42,596 nucleotides of DNA from Limnohabitans sp. Rim8. Lineage in GTDB: Bacteria > Pseudomonadota > Gammaproteobacteria > Burkholderiales > Burkholderiaceae_C. Below the pieces are notes generated by a model. The model saw only the letters and a list, made by a program, of their open reading frames with translations. It searched no databases and was not told the origin of the DNA. How positions within the stretch are numbered: position 1 is the first letter of the stretch; each line of letters opens with the position of its first letter. The DNA is taken from the NCBI RefSeq assembly GCF_945869175.1, contig NZ_CAMBNZ010000013.1:1-42596 (forward strand), read 5' to 3'. Position numbers and translations under genes: made by a program. This document shows positions 1 to 8,503 of the stretch, in pieces.

Positions 1-339
1 CTGTCCGTTCATGATGCGCTGTGAGTTTTCCAGCGAGGCCACGCGCAGCGCCGTGTTTTGCACAAAGACCCGGCTGCCATCGTCCAGCTCGATCACATAG
101 CGCGCATCCAGGTGCGCTTGTGTGCCGCCATTCAAGATGAGCTGAAAGTCGGCACCCCCAGCCATCACGTGGCCGTTCAAACGGGGGCCCGACACCGTGC
201 CGCCCGTGATCGGGATCATGCGGCGTAAACCGGCGGGCGTTTGACCCACCTCGACGGGTGCGGCGATGGTCACGGCCAAATCGCAAACATGTTCCAACTG
301 GGGTGGGGGCATGGTGGTAAGGGATGAGGTGGGCATCAT
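1..339 (-). CDS. DUF3237 family protein, 3' end cut by window edge
   Basis: The 113 visible N-terminal codons read through the window edge without a stop. The start is one of two tandem ATGs (339 or 336). The protein resembles the DUF3237 (UPF0311) family: an early 'LEHVCDLAVTIAAPVEVG' stretch, then 'GGTVSGPRLNGHVMAGGADF', then a strand pattern around 'ARYVIELDDG'. The family forms a small beta-barrel of unknown biochemical role and is about 150 residues long, so perhaps a quarter is missing. It starts only 15 bp after the stop of the YebC-family gene on the same strand, so the two are probably co-transcribed. No function can be assigned. Confidence 0.75.
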   Translation of the reverse strand, partial: MMPTSSLTTMPPPQLEHVCDLAVTIAAPVEVGQTPAGLRRMIPITGGTVSGPRLNGHVMAGGADFQLILNGGTQAHLDARYVIELDDGSRVFVQNTALRVASLENSQRIMNGQ

Positions 340-354
340 TGAACTTTCAGATGC

Positions 355-1068
355 TTAACCCGCCAAACCCACAAACACGTTTTGCACGTCGTCGTTGTTG
401 TCGATGGCGCCCAGAAAGGCTTCGACTTCTTCGAGTTGTTCGGCGCTCAGATTGGCCGGGTCGACCGGATTTTTGGGTTTGTAGCCCAGCTTGGCCGACA
501 CCACGGTGAAGCCGTGTGCAGGCAGTGCGCGGCTGACCAGGTCCAGGTCGGTCGATTCGGTGATGAACACGGTCACGCCGTCTTCGTCGGCCGGCTCAAA
601 GTCTTGTGCGCCGGCTTCGATGGCCGCCAGTTCAGGGTCAGCCCCCGCCTGGGCGGGCTCGGCTTCGATCATGCCCACATGGTCAAAGTCCCAGGACACC
701 GAACCCGAGGTGCCTTGCTGGCCTTTGCGAAACAGCACCCGCATTTCAGATGCGCTGCGGTTCACGTTGTCGGTCAGCACCTCGATCATCACCGCCACCT
801 GGTGCGGGGCAAAGCCTTCGTAAATGACGCGTTCAAAGCTCACGGCGTCACCCAGCAGGCCCGCGCCTTTTTTGATGGCGCGTTCCAGGGTTTCCTTGGG
901 CATGGACACTTTGCGGGCCTGCTCGACCACCAAGCGCAGGCGCGAGTTGGCGGCCGGGTCGGCGCCGTTGCGGGCCGCGATCATGATGTCTTTGGCCAGA
1001 CGCCCAAACAATTTGCCTCGTGCATCCGCTGCTTGTGCTTTGCCTTTTGCTTTCCACTGCGCGCCCAT
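355..1068 (-). CDS. YebC/PmpR (TACO1) family protein, [14 protein letters not shown] paralogue
   Basis: A complete 237-residue member of the YebC/PmpR family. Members were described as DNA-binding regulators; more recent work links the family to translation of proline-rich stretches. The N-terminal basic helix region, '[19 protein letters not shown]' and '[15 protein letters not shown]' match the family's first domain. '[28 protein letters not shown]' follows in the second and third domains, and the acidic C-terminus ends with '[14 protein letters not shown]'. The N-terminus ([12 protein letters not shown]) differs from canonical YebC (MAGHSKWANI), pointing to a second Burkholderiales subfamily. 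The ATG at 1068 has a GGAAA ribosome-binding site. It heads a short operon with the DUF3237 gene and is divergent from icd. Confidence 0.88.
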   Translation of the reverse strand: MGAQWKAKGKAQAADARGKLFGRLAKDIMIAARNGADPAANSRLRLVVEQARKVSMPKETLERAIKKGAGLLGDAVSFERVIYEGFAPHQVAVMIEVLTDNVNRSASEMRVLFRKGQQGTSGSVSWDFDHVGMIEAEPAQAGADPELAAIEAGAQDFEPADEDGVTVFITESTDLDLVSRALPAHGFTVVSAKLGYKPKNPVDPANLSAEQLEEVEAFLGAIDNNDDVQNVFVGLAG

Positions 1069-1087
1069 GGGAATTTCCTAAATTTGG

Positions 1088-1110
1088 GTTGACGGATTCA
1101 GGACGTCAAC
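1088..1110. repeat. Inverted repeat GTTGACG-N9-CGTCAAC upstream of the yebC-like gene
   Basis: A perfect 7-bp inverted repeat (1088-1094 and 1104-1110) with a 9-nt spacer lies 20-42 bp upstream of the yebC-like start, inside the 286-bp divergent region shared with icd. It could be an operator or a leader hairpin. A second short palindrome, TTGGTCACCAA, follows at 1119-1129. Only the symmetry is seen; no binding protein is known. Confidence 0.35.
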
Positions 1111-1354
1111 GGGGTCAATTGGTCACCAAATCCTGGGGCTTGGCGCGGATGTCGAGGGATATGAGTTTAATCGCCCGGGTGTTGGCCCCGTTGGACGGCT
1201 TTGACACCTGCGCGGGTGGCTGGTCGCCAGTAAGTCCAACTGGGGGTCTTTTGAGATAAAGTCTCTGGCTTGATTGCCTTAAAAGGGCGATTTTCGACAC
1301 GGTTCGACATACCGCCGAACGACGTTCACCTACTTCATGACATCGAGAGTACCC

Positions 1355-3592
1355 ATGGCTGCAGACAAACCCAAGATCATTTACACCCTGACGGACGAAG
1401 CTCCTTTGTTGGCCACGGCCGCGTTCTTGCCGATCATCCGCACCTTTGCCGCCCCGGCTGGCATTGAAGTGGCAGAAAGCGACATTTCTGTGGCTGCACG
1501 TATTCTGGGTGAGTTTTCGGATGTGTTGCCCGCCGATCAGCGCGTGACCAACAACCTGGCCGAATTGGGCAAACTGACGCTCAAGCCCAGCGCCAACATC
1601 ATCAAGCTGCCCAACATCAGCGCATCCGTGGGTCAGTTGACTGCTGCCATCAAAGAATTGCAGGGCAAAGGCTATGCCTTGCCCGATTACCCAGAAAACG
1701 CCAAAACCGACGAAGAATTGGCCTTGAAGGCCCGTTACAACAAGTGCACCGGCTCGGCCGTGAACCCTGTGTTGCGCGAAGGCAACTCGGACCGCCGAGC
1801 CCCCCGGGCCGTCAAAGAGTTTGCGCGCAAAAACCCGCACAGCATGGCCGAATGGAGCCAAGCGTCTCGCTCACACGTTTCGCACATGCACGCGGGCGAC
1901 TTTTACCACGGCGAAAAATCCATGACCTTGGACCGCCCCCGTGAAGTCAAGATGGAGCTGATCACCCAGAGCGGCAAAACCATTGTGCTCAAACCCAAAG
2001 TGGCCTTGCTTGACCGTGAGGTCATCGACAGCATGTTCATGAGCAAGAAAGCCTTGCTCGAGTTCTATGAAAAAGAAATCGATGATGCACACCAAACTGG
2101 GGTGATGTTCTCCTTGCACGTCAAGGCCACCATGATGAAGGTTTCGCACCCCATCGTGTTCGGTCACTGCGTGAAGATTTTCTACAAAGATGCGTTTACC
2201 AAGCACGCCAAGCTGTTTGACGAACTGGGTGTGAATGTGAACAACGGCATGGCCGATCTGTACAGCAAAATCACATCCCTGCCTCAGTCCAAGCAAGACG
2301 AAATCAAACGTGACCTGCACGCTTGCCACGAGGGCCGCCCCGAATTGGCCATGGTCGACTCGGCCAAAGGCATCACCAACTTCCACTCGCCCAACGACGT
2401 GATTGTGGATGCCTCCATGCCCGCCATGATCCGCAATGGCGGCAAGATGTGGGGCGCTGACGGCCGTTTGAAAGACGTCAAGGCCGTGATGCCCGAGTCG
2501 ACCTTTGCACGCATTTACATGGAGATGATCAACTTCTGCAAATGGCACGGCGCGTTCGATCCCAAGACCATGGGCACCGTGCCCAACGTCGGCCTGATGG
2601 CGCAGCAAGCCGAAGAATACGGCTCGCACGACAAGACCTTTGAAATCTCCGAAGACGGCGTGGCGAACATCACCGACATCAACACGGGCGAAGTGCTCTT
2701 GTCTGAGAACGTGGAAGTTGGTGACATTTGGCGCATGTGTCAAGTCAAAGATGCGGCCATCCGCGATTGGGTCAAACTGGCCGTCACGCGCGCGCGCAAC
2801 TCCGGCATGCCCGTGGTGTTCTGGCTGGACCAGTACCGTCCGCACGAAGCGCAGTTGATCACCAAGGTCAAGATGTACCTGCACGAGCACAACACGACCG
2901 GTTTGGAAATCCAGATCATGAGCCAAGTGCGTGCGATGCGTTACACCCTGGAGCGCGTGGTGCGCGGCTTGGACACCATCAGCGCCACCGGCAACATCTT
3001 GCGCGACTACCTGACCGACTTGTTCCCGATCATGGAGCTGGGCACCTCGGCCAAAATGTTGTCCATCGTGCCCTTGATGGCTGGTGGCGGCATGTACGAA
3101 ACCGGCGCAGGCGGCTCAGCGCCCAAGCATGTGCAACAACTGGTGGAAGAAAACCACTTGCGTTGGGATTCCTTGGGCGAGTTCTTGGCCTTGGCGGTGT
3201 CATTCGAAGACTTGGGCCTGAAAACCGGCAACAAAAAAGCCGGGGTTTTGTCCAAGACGCTGGATGCTGCCACGGGCAAACTGCTCGACAACAACAAAAA
3301 CCCATCGCCTAAAACCGGACAGCTGGACAACCGTGGCAGCCAGTTCTACTTGGCCATGTATTGGGCGCAAGAGTTGGCCGCGCAAAACGAAGATGCTGAG
3401 CTGGCTGCCCAGTTTGCGCCTTTGGCCAAGCAGTTGACCGAGAACGAGCAAAAGATCGTTGACGAGCTCAAGGCCGTTCAGGGCAAGCCCGTGGACATCG
3501 GCGGTTACTACATGCCTGACCAGGCCAAGCTGGCTGCCATCATGCGCCCAAGCGCCACCTTCAATGCTGCCTTGGCTTCGGTCAAAAACTGA
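1355..3592 (+). CDS. icd: NADP-dependent isocitrate dehydrogenase, monomeric type
   Basis: This 745-residue enzyme oxidatively decarboxylates isocitrate to 2-oxoglutarate with NADP+ in the cytoplasmic TCA cycle. It is the monomeric (about 80 kDa) class, unrelated in length to the 416-residue dimeric Icd. Family stretches run the full length: '[16 protein letters not shown]' at the N-terminus, '[14 protein letters not shown]' in the substrate-binding region, '[19 protein letters not shown]', '[15 protein letters not shown]' and '[20 protein letters not shown]'. The ATG at 1355 is preferred because GAGAG precedes it and [11 protein letters not shown] matches the expected N-terminus. An in-frame ATG at 1337 has no ribosome-binding site. 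The gene is a single unit closed by a strong terminator. Confidence 0.97.
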   Translation: MAADKPKIIYTLTDEAPLLATAAFLPIIRTFAAPAGIEVAESDISVAARILGEFSDVLPADQRVTNNLAELGKLTLKPSANIIKLPNISASVGQLTAAIKELQGKGYALPDYPENAKTDEELALKARYNKCTGSAVNPVLREGNSDRRAPRAVKEFARKNPHSMAEWSQASRSHVSHMHAGDFYHGEKSMTLDRPREVKMELITQSGKTIVLKPKVALLDREVIDSMFMSKKALLEFYEKEIDDAHQTGVMFSLHVKATMMKVSHPIVFGHCVKIFYKDAFTKHAKLFDELGVNVNNGMADLYSKITSLPQSKQDEIKRDLHACHEGRPELAMVDSAKGITNFHSPNDVIVDASMPAMIRNGGKMWGADGRLKDVKAVMPESTFARIYMEMINFCKWHGAFDPKTMGTVPNVGLMAQQAEEYGSHDKTFEISEDGVANITDINTGEVLLSENVEVGDIWRMCQVKDAAIRDWVKLAVTRARNSGMPVVFWLDQYRPHEAQLITKVKMYLHEHNTTGLEIQIMSQVRAMRYTLERVVRGLDTISATGNILRDYLTDLFPIMELGTSAKMLSIVPLMAGGGMYETGAGGSAPKHVQQLVEENHLRWDSLGEFLALAVSFEDLGLKTGNKKAGVLSKTLDAATGKLLDNNKNPSPKTGQLDNRGSQFYLAMYWAQELAAQNEDAELAAQFAPLAKQLTENEQKIVDELKAVQGKPVDIGGYYMPDQAKLAAIMRPSATFNAALASVKN

Positions 3593-3613
3593 TCGGCACC
3601 AAGCATGAGCCCC

Positions 3614-3646
3614 AGCCACTCAGGCCCTGCCTGAGTGGCTTTTTTT
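3614..3646 (+). terminator. Rho-independent terminator after icd
   Basis: A perfect 11-bp stem (AGCCACTCAGG at 3614-3624, CCTGAGTGGCT at 3630-3640) with a 5-nt loop is followed by a seven-T run. It begins 22 bp after the icd stop. It lies between the convergent icd and Hsp70-like genes and serves the plus strand. Confidence 0.95.
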
Positions 3647-3657
3647 GGGGGGATGGC

Positions 3658-4911
3658 TCAGCGGCTGTAGGCCAAGCCCAAAGCCACGCCGCCAAACAGG
3701 TCGCCTTCCACCTGTTGCACACCCGCGAACTCGGCTTGCAAGGCGTGCTGAAAAGTGCGCAAGGCAGATGACCCCCCAGTCAGGTAAATCGCATCCAGCG
3801 AAGCGTCGCTCAGGCCCGCTTGCTGCACGCATTCGCGCGCACAAGCCACGGTGCGGGCCAGCAGGTCGTGCAAGTGCACTTGCATGTCGGTCAAGCCCAA
3901 ATCGGCGTCCAGTCCGCGCTCGACCACCGACAGGTCAATCGCCGTGTCGGCGTTGTCCATCGAGCAACGGATCTTGGCTTGCTCCACCTCATGCGCCAGG
4001 TGGTGACCGTGGCGCTCGGTCAGCACCCGCATCAGGCGCGCGTGCAATTGGGGGTTGCTGTAGTTGGTGCGCAATGTTTGGGCATGGCCGATCGCTTTGG
4101 GCTGGTATTGCCAGTGGATCAGGTGCCAGGTGGCCAGGTCAAAAAACACGCGGCTGGGCACTTCGCGTTGTTCTGGCCCCAAGTGTTTGTAGCCCAGTTC
4201 GGGCATGACCCGCGCCAGGCTCAGTTGGCGGTCATAGTCGGTGCCGCCAATGTGCACGCCCGTGGTGGCCAGGATGTCATGCTGCCGATCGATGTGTTTC
4301 ATGCGATCTGGCCCCAGCCGCACCACCGTGAAGTCTGAGGTGCCGCCACCCAAGTCCACCACCAGCAGGGTGCTTTCCTGGGTCAGGCGTTGTTCGTAGT
4401 CCAGCGCCGCTGCAATGGGTTCCAGCTGAAACGAGACCTCGTCAAAACCCACCGACAACACCGCTTGTCTCAGCGAAGCCTCGGCTTGCGCGTCGCGCAC
4501 GGGGTCATCGTCCACAAAGTGCACCGGGCGGCCCATCACCACACGGCGTGGTGCGGTGCCCAGACTTTGGCCGGCGCGTTCGCGCAAGGCGGCCAAAAAA
4601 CTGGCAATGATGTCTTGAAAGCTGATCTGCTGGTGACCGATCTGTGTGGTCTCCAGCAAAAGAGGGCTGCCCAACAGGCTTTTGAGCGAGCGCATCAAGC
4701 GCCCTTCGGTGCCTTCCAGGTAATGCTTGAGGGCATCGCGCCCAAAGTGGGTGCGGTGGTCTTCGGTGTTGAAGAACACGGCCGTGGGCATGGCCAAAGC
4801 CGCACCTTCCAAGGCCATCAGTTGGGCACCACCTTCAGGGCTGGCCCAAGCCATGGCCGAGTTGGAAGTGCCGAAATCAATGCCGAGCGTGCCGGCGGGG
4901 GAATACTTCAT
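3658..4911 (-). CDS. Hsp70-family (YegD-like) ATPase-domain protein
   Basis: A 417-residue actin/Hsp70-fold protein consisting of the nucleotide-binding domain only. The phosphate-1 loop 'LGIDFGTSNSAMAW' is at the N-terminus, phosphate-2 'LLVVDLGGGTSDFTVV' lies mid-protein, and the adenosine motif 'IYLTGGSSALRTFQHAL' is near the end. It lacks the substrate-binding lid of DnaK and compares in length with E. coli YegD (about 450), a putative chaperone of unknown client. The ATG at 4911 places the phosphate-1 loop ten residues from the start, as in homologues. The open frame continues upstream but carries no Hsp70-like sequence. No clear Shine-Dalgarno is seen. The gene is convergent with icd and divergent from the DUF3297 gene. 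Confidence 0.88.
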   Translation of the reverse strand: MKYSPAGTLGIDFGTSNSAMAWASPEGGAQLMALEGAALAMPTAVFFNTEDHRTHFGRDALKHYLEGTEGRLMRSLKSLLGSPLLLETTQIGHQQISFQDIIASFLAALRERAGQSLGTAPRRVVMGRPVHFVDDDPVRDAQAEASLRQAVLSVGFDEVSFQLEPIAAALDYEQRLTQESTLLVVDLGGGTSDFTVVRLGPDRMKHIDRQHDILATTGVHIGGTDYDRQLSLARVMPELGYKHLGPEQREVPSRVFFDLATWHLIHWQYQPKAIGHAQTLRTNYSNPQLHARLMRVLTERHGHHLAHEVEQAKIRCSMDNADTAIDLSVVERGLDADLGLTDMQVHLHDLLARTVACARECVQQAGLSDASLDAIYLTGGSSALRTFQHALQAEFAGVQQVEGDLFGGVALGLAYSR

Positions 4912-5178
4912 GAAGGGGAGACGGACAGGGGCGATGGTGACGGTACTGGTGCCTGTCGCTGCAGGCAGGCCGTGAAGACCGGGCATTTTGCCACCAAGCC
5001 TCTGTGCGGAGCAGCGGCGATTGAAATGTTGGCGCTTTTCTGCGAGGGTGTGGAATTCTTTAGGTTTGACCATGGCGACTTTGGCCATGGAAGACGGCCT
5101 TGGCACTTGGTCCAGACAAAAACTGAAAAACCCCTTTGCTTTTGGTATAGATTCGGAAGGTTTTAAAAGTTCTATGCC

Positions 5179-5439
5179 ATGACCGACACCTCCACTGAAG
5201 CAAGCCCCCGCCCCGAATTGCCTGACCGCCTGTCGATCGATGTGCGCAGCCCACACCATGTGCGCGCCGTGTTCGCGCATGACATCGGCATCCGTTTCAA
5301 TGGCAAGGACCGCAGCGATGTCGAGGAATACTGCGTCAGTGAAGGGTGGGTGCGTGTGCCAGCAGGCAAGACGCTGGACCGCAAAGGTCAGCCCCTGTTG
5401 ATCAAGCTCAAAGGCACCGTGGAAGCGTTTTACCGCTGA
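5179..5439 (+). CDS. DUF3297 family small protein
   Basis: An 86-residue protein recognised as DUF3297: 'LPDRLSIDVRSPHHV' followed by 'IGIRFNGKDRSDVEEYCVSEGWVRVPAGKTLDRKG' and a closing 'LIKLKGTVEAFY'. The family is small, widespread in Proteobacteria and without assigned function; the sequence looks like a compact soluble beta-rich fold. The gene is monocistronic, divergent from the Hsp70-like gene across 267 bp, and ends 5 bp before the convergent hydratase stop. No convincing Shine-Dalgarno precedes the ATG. Confidence 0.85.
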   Translation: MTDTSTEASPRPELPDRLSIDVRSPHHVRAVFAHDIGIRFNGKDRSDVEEYCVSEGWVRVPAGKTLDRKGQPLLIKLKGTVEAFYR

Positions 5440-5444
5440 GCCTT

Positions 5445-7442
5445 TCAAGCAGGGCGTAGCCGCTGTTGCAAGGCTTCAAACGACAGCAGCTCGCCTGCCA
5501 AGGCACTGGCCATCACCGTGGGCGGGCTGGCCAGCCAAACCTGACCGGGCCCTGAGCGTCCCGGGAAGTTGCGGTTGATGGCACTGACCGTGACTTGCGC
5601 CGCATCGGTGGATGAACCTGGGCCGCAATTGGCGCAGGCCCCACACGAGGGCTGCAAAATGCGCACCCCCATGGCCGTGAAGGTTTTGTCGTAGCCTTGA
5701 GCGATGCAGTAGTCTCGAACAGCGGTCGTGCCGTATTGCAGAAACACCTGCACCCCTTGGGCCACCTGCAGACCGTGCTGTAGACCCCAGTGCAGCACAG
5801 CGTGGTAATGGTCAAAGTCCTCACGCTTGCCTGCCGTGCACGAGCCGCCGTAGGCGATATCGATGCGCACGCGCTCGTTCAAGTCCGACAAAGCCAAGCC
5901 CTGTCCTGGGTCACCCGGCCTGGCCACCATGGGGCTCAGGCTGTGCAAGTCAACCTGGATTTGATGCACGAAGTGCGCCCCATCGTCGCTGTGCATCCAG
6001 TCCTCGATTTCAAAGCTCACCCCTCGGCGCTGCTTTAAAAACTGCACGGTTTCTCGGTCGGGTGCCACGATGCCCGTCAGTCCTCCCAATTCGGCGCACA
6101 TATTGGTCAGCGTGGCACGTTCATCGATCGACAGGTGTGCGATGCCCTCACCTGCAAACTCGAACACCTTGCCTACGCCCTGGCCCTCCCGGATAAAAGG
6201 TAAGGCCAGCAGGTGCAGCATCAGGTCCTTGGCGGTCACGCCAGTGTTCAATTGGCCCTGCAGCTGGACCCGCACCGATTCGGGCCAGCTCATGCGCACC
6301 GCGCCGGTCACAAAAGCGTTCGCCATGTCGGTCGTGCCCACGCCAAATGCCGCACATCCCAAAGCACCGCTGTGTGGGGTGTGCGAATCGGTGCCCACCA
6401 CCACCTGGCCAGGCAAGGCGTAGTGCTCGGCCACCATGGCGTGCGAGATGCCAGCCACGTTGCTGCCGTCGTCTTGCAACACCTCGGCATCGGTCAGGGT
6501 GCGGTGCATGCGCAAACCGTGGCGGCTTGCAAAGTCGCGTTGCGCCTGACGCATGGCGTGCATGTTGGAGACCAGGCCACCGCGCACATGTGCCGGGCTT
6601 TCATCGACATACGAGGTGTGGTCTTCGAACACCACGATTTGCTCGGGCCTTTGCAGCGTGAAATCCTCTCCCAGTGCGGTTTTGAGCAGCGTGTCGGCCA
6701 TGCCGGTGTAGTACTCGTGGATGAAGCGCCAATCGGCTTGCACAAACAAGCCATCACCGGCTCGGGGCTCTTTGGAGGTGTGTGGCGCTGGCAAGCGGTG
6801 GCGGCGCAGGATTTTTTCAAACAGGGTTTGAGGTTTGGTATGCCCAAGCAGGGGCGCGTTTCCATCAGGAGCTTGAGTCCTGGAGGGCAAAGGCGCGCTG
6901 TCATTCAAAAACTTCTGCCCCCAGCGCAGCAGTCCACCGGCCGACAATATGGCTACGGCCAAGTCTTCCCGCCCTTTCACCAGATCGGACAGCGCGATGT
7001 GCTCACCGCGCTCAATGCGGTCCAGCAAACCGAAATCGGTCGAAGTGAACAAACCGATGTTGTCGGCGTTTTGGCGGTAGATGCGTTCAAAGCTCTCGGC
7101 GATCACCCATTGCACACCCGCCAGCTTTTCGGCGGTCGGGCTGTGTTCGCGCGACGACCCCTTGCCATACCGCCGCCCTGCCACCAGCACGGCAAAGCCT
7201 GCCTGGCGCAGCGCCCGACGCCCGATCGGGTTCAGGCCCCCGCAGTGCAGGCCGGTGTGGGCAAACTCGCCCAGCGTGTCGTCGTAATGGCTGAGGATGT
7301 GGACGGGGGTGATTTCGTCGGTCGAGATGTCGTCCCGCAGTGGCCCAGCTTGCGTGCGGCTCAAGCGTTCACCAGCCAACTGGCGGCTGATCAGGCCAGG
7401 GTCTTGGCTGAGGTACAAAATTTTCCAGTGGTCGGTGTTCAT
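5445..7442 (-). CDS. Aconitase-superfamily hydratase, LeuD-like domain fused N-terminal to LeuC-like domain
   Basis: A 665-residue [4Fe-4S] (de)hydratase. Residues about 1-200 form the swivelling small-subunit domain, with the LeuD signature 'GKGSSREHSPTAEKLAG' at 93-109. Residues about 205-665 are the large-subunit body, with 'FEDHTSYVDESP' (272-283), 'VVGTDSHTPHSGALGCAAFG' (348-367), 'GGSCTAG' (Cys534) and 'CGACANC' (Cys600, 603, 606), which supply cluster ligands. Ordinary isopropylmalate isomerase has two separate subunits; AcnA/AcnB fusions put the large part first or add domains, so small-before-large is unusual. Such enzymes interconvert 2- and 3-hydroxy di/tricarboxylates through an alkene. 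Divergence from a lyase/CoA-transferase operon suggests catabolism rather than leucine synthesis. The ATG at 7442 is the only ATG; an in-frame TTG lies at 7487. Confidence 0.85.
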   Translation of the reverse strand: MNTDHWKILYLSQDPGLISRQLAGERLSRTQAGPLRDDISTDEITPVHILSHYDDTLGEFAHTGLHCGGLNPIGRRALRQAGFAVLVAGRRYGKGSSREHSPTAEKLAGVQWVIAESFERIYRQNADNIGLFTSTDFGLLDRIERGEHIALSDLVKGREDLAVAILSAGGLLRWGQKFLNDSAPLPSRTQAPDGNAPLLGHTKPQTLFEKILRRHRLPAPHTSKEPRAGDGLFVQADWRFIHEYYTGMADTLLKTALGEDFTLQRPEQIVVFEDHTSYVDESPAHVRGGLVSNMHAMRQAQRDFASRHGLRMHRTLTDAEVLQDDGSNVAGISHAMVAEHYALPGQVVVGTDSHTPHSGALGCAAFGVGTTDMANAFVTGAVRMSWPESVRVQLQGQLNTGVTAKDLMLHLLALPFIREGQGVGKVFEFAGEGIAHLSIDERATLTNMCAELGGLTGIVAPDRETVQFLKQRRGVSFEIEDWMHSDDGAHFVHQIQVDLHSLSPMVARPGDPGQGLALSDLNERVRIDIAYGGSCTAGKREDFDHYHAVLHWGLQHGLQVAQGVQVFLQYGTTAVRDYCIAQGYDKTFTAMGVRILQPSCGACANCGPGSSTDAAQVTVSAINRNFPGRSGPGQVWLASPPTVMASALAGELLSFEALQQRLRPA

Positions 7443-7558
7443 GTCAGGGTGAGCGTGTGCGTGAGGAATGCTTCTCCCCGATGGCAAAGGGCAATTTGAA
7501 TTCTATGGGCGATCCGAGCCATTAAACTCCTTGCACACCCATGCAAAGGATATTGGAC

Positions 7559-8503
7559 ATGAACGCATTTCATTGGCCCAACCAGGTGACGATCCGCGAG
7601 GTGGGCCTGCGTGATGGCTTGCAGAGCATCGCCCGCACCTTGCCCACCGCGCAAAAGTTTCAATGGATAGAGCGCGCTTACGAGACGGGCATCCGCGAGA
7701 TCGAGGTGGGCTCTTTCGTGCCGCCCAAATTGCTGCCCCAGTTGGCCGACACGGCTGAACTGGTGGCCTTTGCCAAAACCTTGCCCGGCTTGTGTGTCTC
7801 AGTGCTGGTGCCCAACCTCAAGGGGGCCGAGCGGGCCATGGACAGTGGCGCCGACTGGATGCTGTTGCCCCTGTCGGTCAGCCATGCGCACAGTTTGGCC
7901 AATTTGCGCAAAGCGCCCGACGACGTGGTGACCGAGATCGCCGCCATGGTGCAGGCCCGGCGGGATCGGGGCTCCCACATCCGCATCGAAGTGGGCATGA
8001 GCACCGCGTTCGGCTGCACGCTTCAGGGCCAGGTCGCCGTGGACGAAGTGTTGCGCCTTTTGAAAGCGGTGTTGGCCTTGGGCGTCGACCGCGTGGGCCT
8101 GGCCGACACCGTTGGCTATGCCGACCCGCGGCAGGTGGGCGAGTTGTTTGCCAAGGCGCGAGAGGTGGCCGGTGAAAGGCTTGCCTGCGGGCATTTTCAC
8201 GACACACGGGGCCTGGGGTTGGCCAACGTCATGGCCGCACTGCAGGCAGGCGAGACCCGCTTTGACGCGTGCCTGGCCGGCATCGGCGGCTGTCCGCATG
8301 CGCCTGGGGCCAGCGGGAATGTGGCGACAGAAGACTTGGCGTACCTGATGGCCAGCATGGGCATCGAGACCGGCATCGATTTCGGCAAACTCATGGCTTT
8401 GCGCGAGCAGGTGGCTCAATGGCTTGCAGGAGAATGCCTGCACGGATCGATTGCGCAGGCGGGCTTGCCCAAGACACTGCGAACTGAAGAAATGGCTGCA
8501 TGA
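7559..8503 (+). CDS. HMG-CoA lyase-family acyl-CoA lyase
   Basis: A 314-residue TIM-barrel lyase of the DRE-TIM/HMG-CoA lyase family, which cleaves 3-hydroxy-3-methyl-acyl-CoA esters to acetyl-CoA plus a keto acid. 'REVGLRDGLQ' (Asp19) and 'HFHDTRG' (His212, His214) supply metal ligands. The flexible-loop motif 'GIGGCPHAPGASGN' carries the catalytic Cys245. True HMG-CoA lyases usually read HCHDTYGQ where this has HFHDTRGLG, so the substrate may be another compound such as citramalyl-CoA. The start at 7559 has AAGGA eight bases upstream; the ATG at 7541 has none. It is the first gene of an operon with the CoA-transferase, which overlaps by 4 bp. Confidence 0.9.
   Translation: MNAFHWPNQVTIREVGLRDGLQSIARTLPTAQKFQWIERAYETGIREIEVGSFVPPKLLPQLADTAELVAFAKTLPGLCVSVLVPNLKGAERAMDSGADWMLLPLSVSHAHSLANLRKAPDDVVTEIAAMVQARRDRGSHIRIEVGMSTAFGCTLQGQVAVDEVLRLLKAVLALGVDRVGLADTVGYADPRQVGELFAKAREVAGERLACGHFHDTRGLGLANVMAALQAGETRFDACLAGIGGCPHAPGASGNVATEDLAYLMASMGIETGIDFGKLMALREQVAQWLAGECLHGSIAQAGLPKTLRTEEMAA

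Noticed and set aside
4912..5448. Upstream extension of the Hsp70-like frame
   Set aside because: The phosphate-1 loop defines the N-terminus at 4911; the extension is antisense to the DUF3297 gene.
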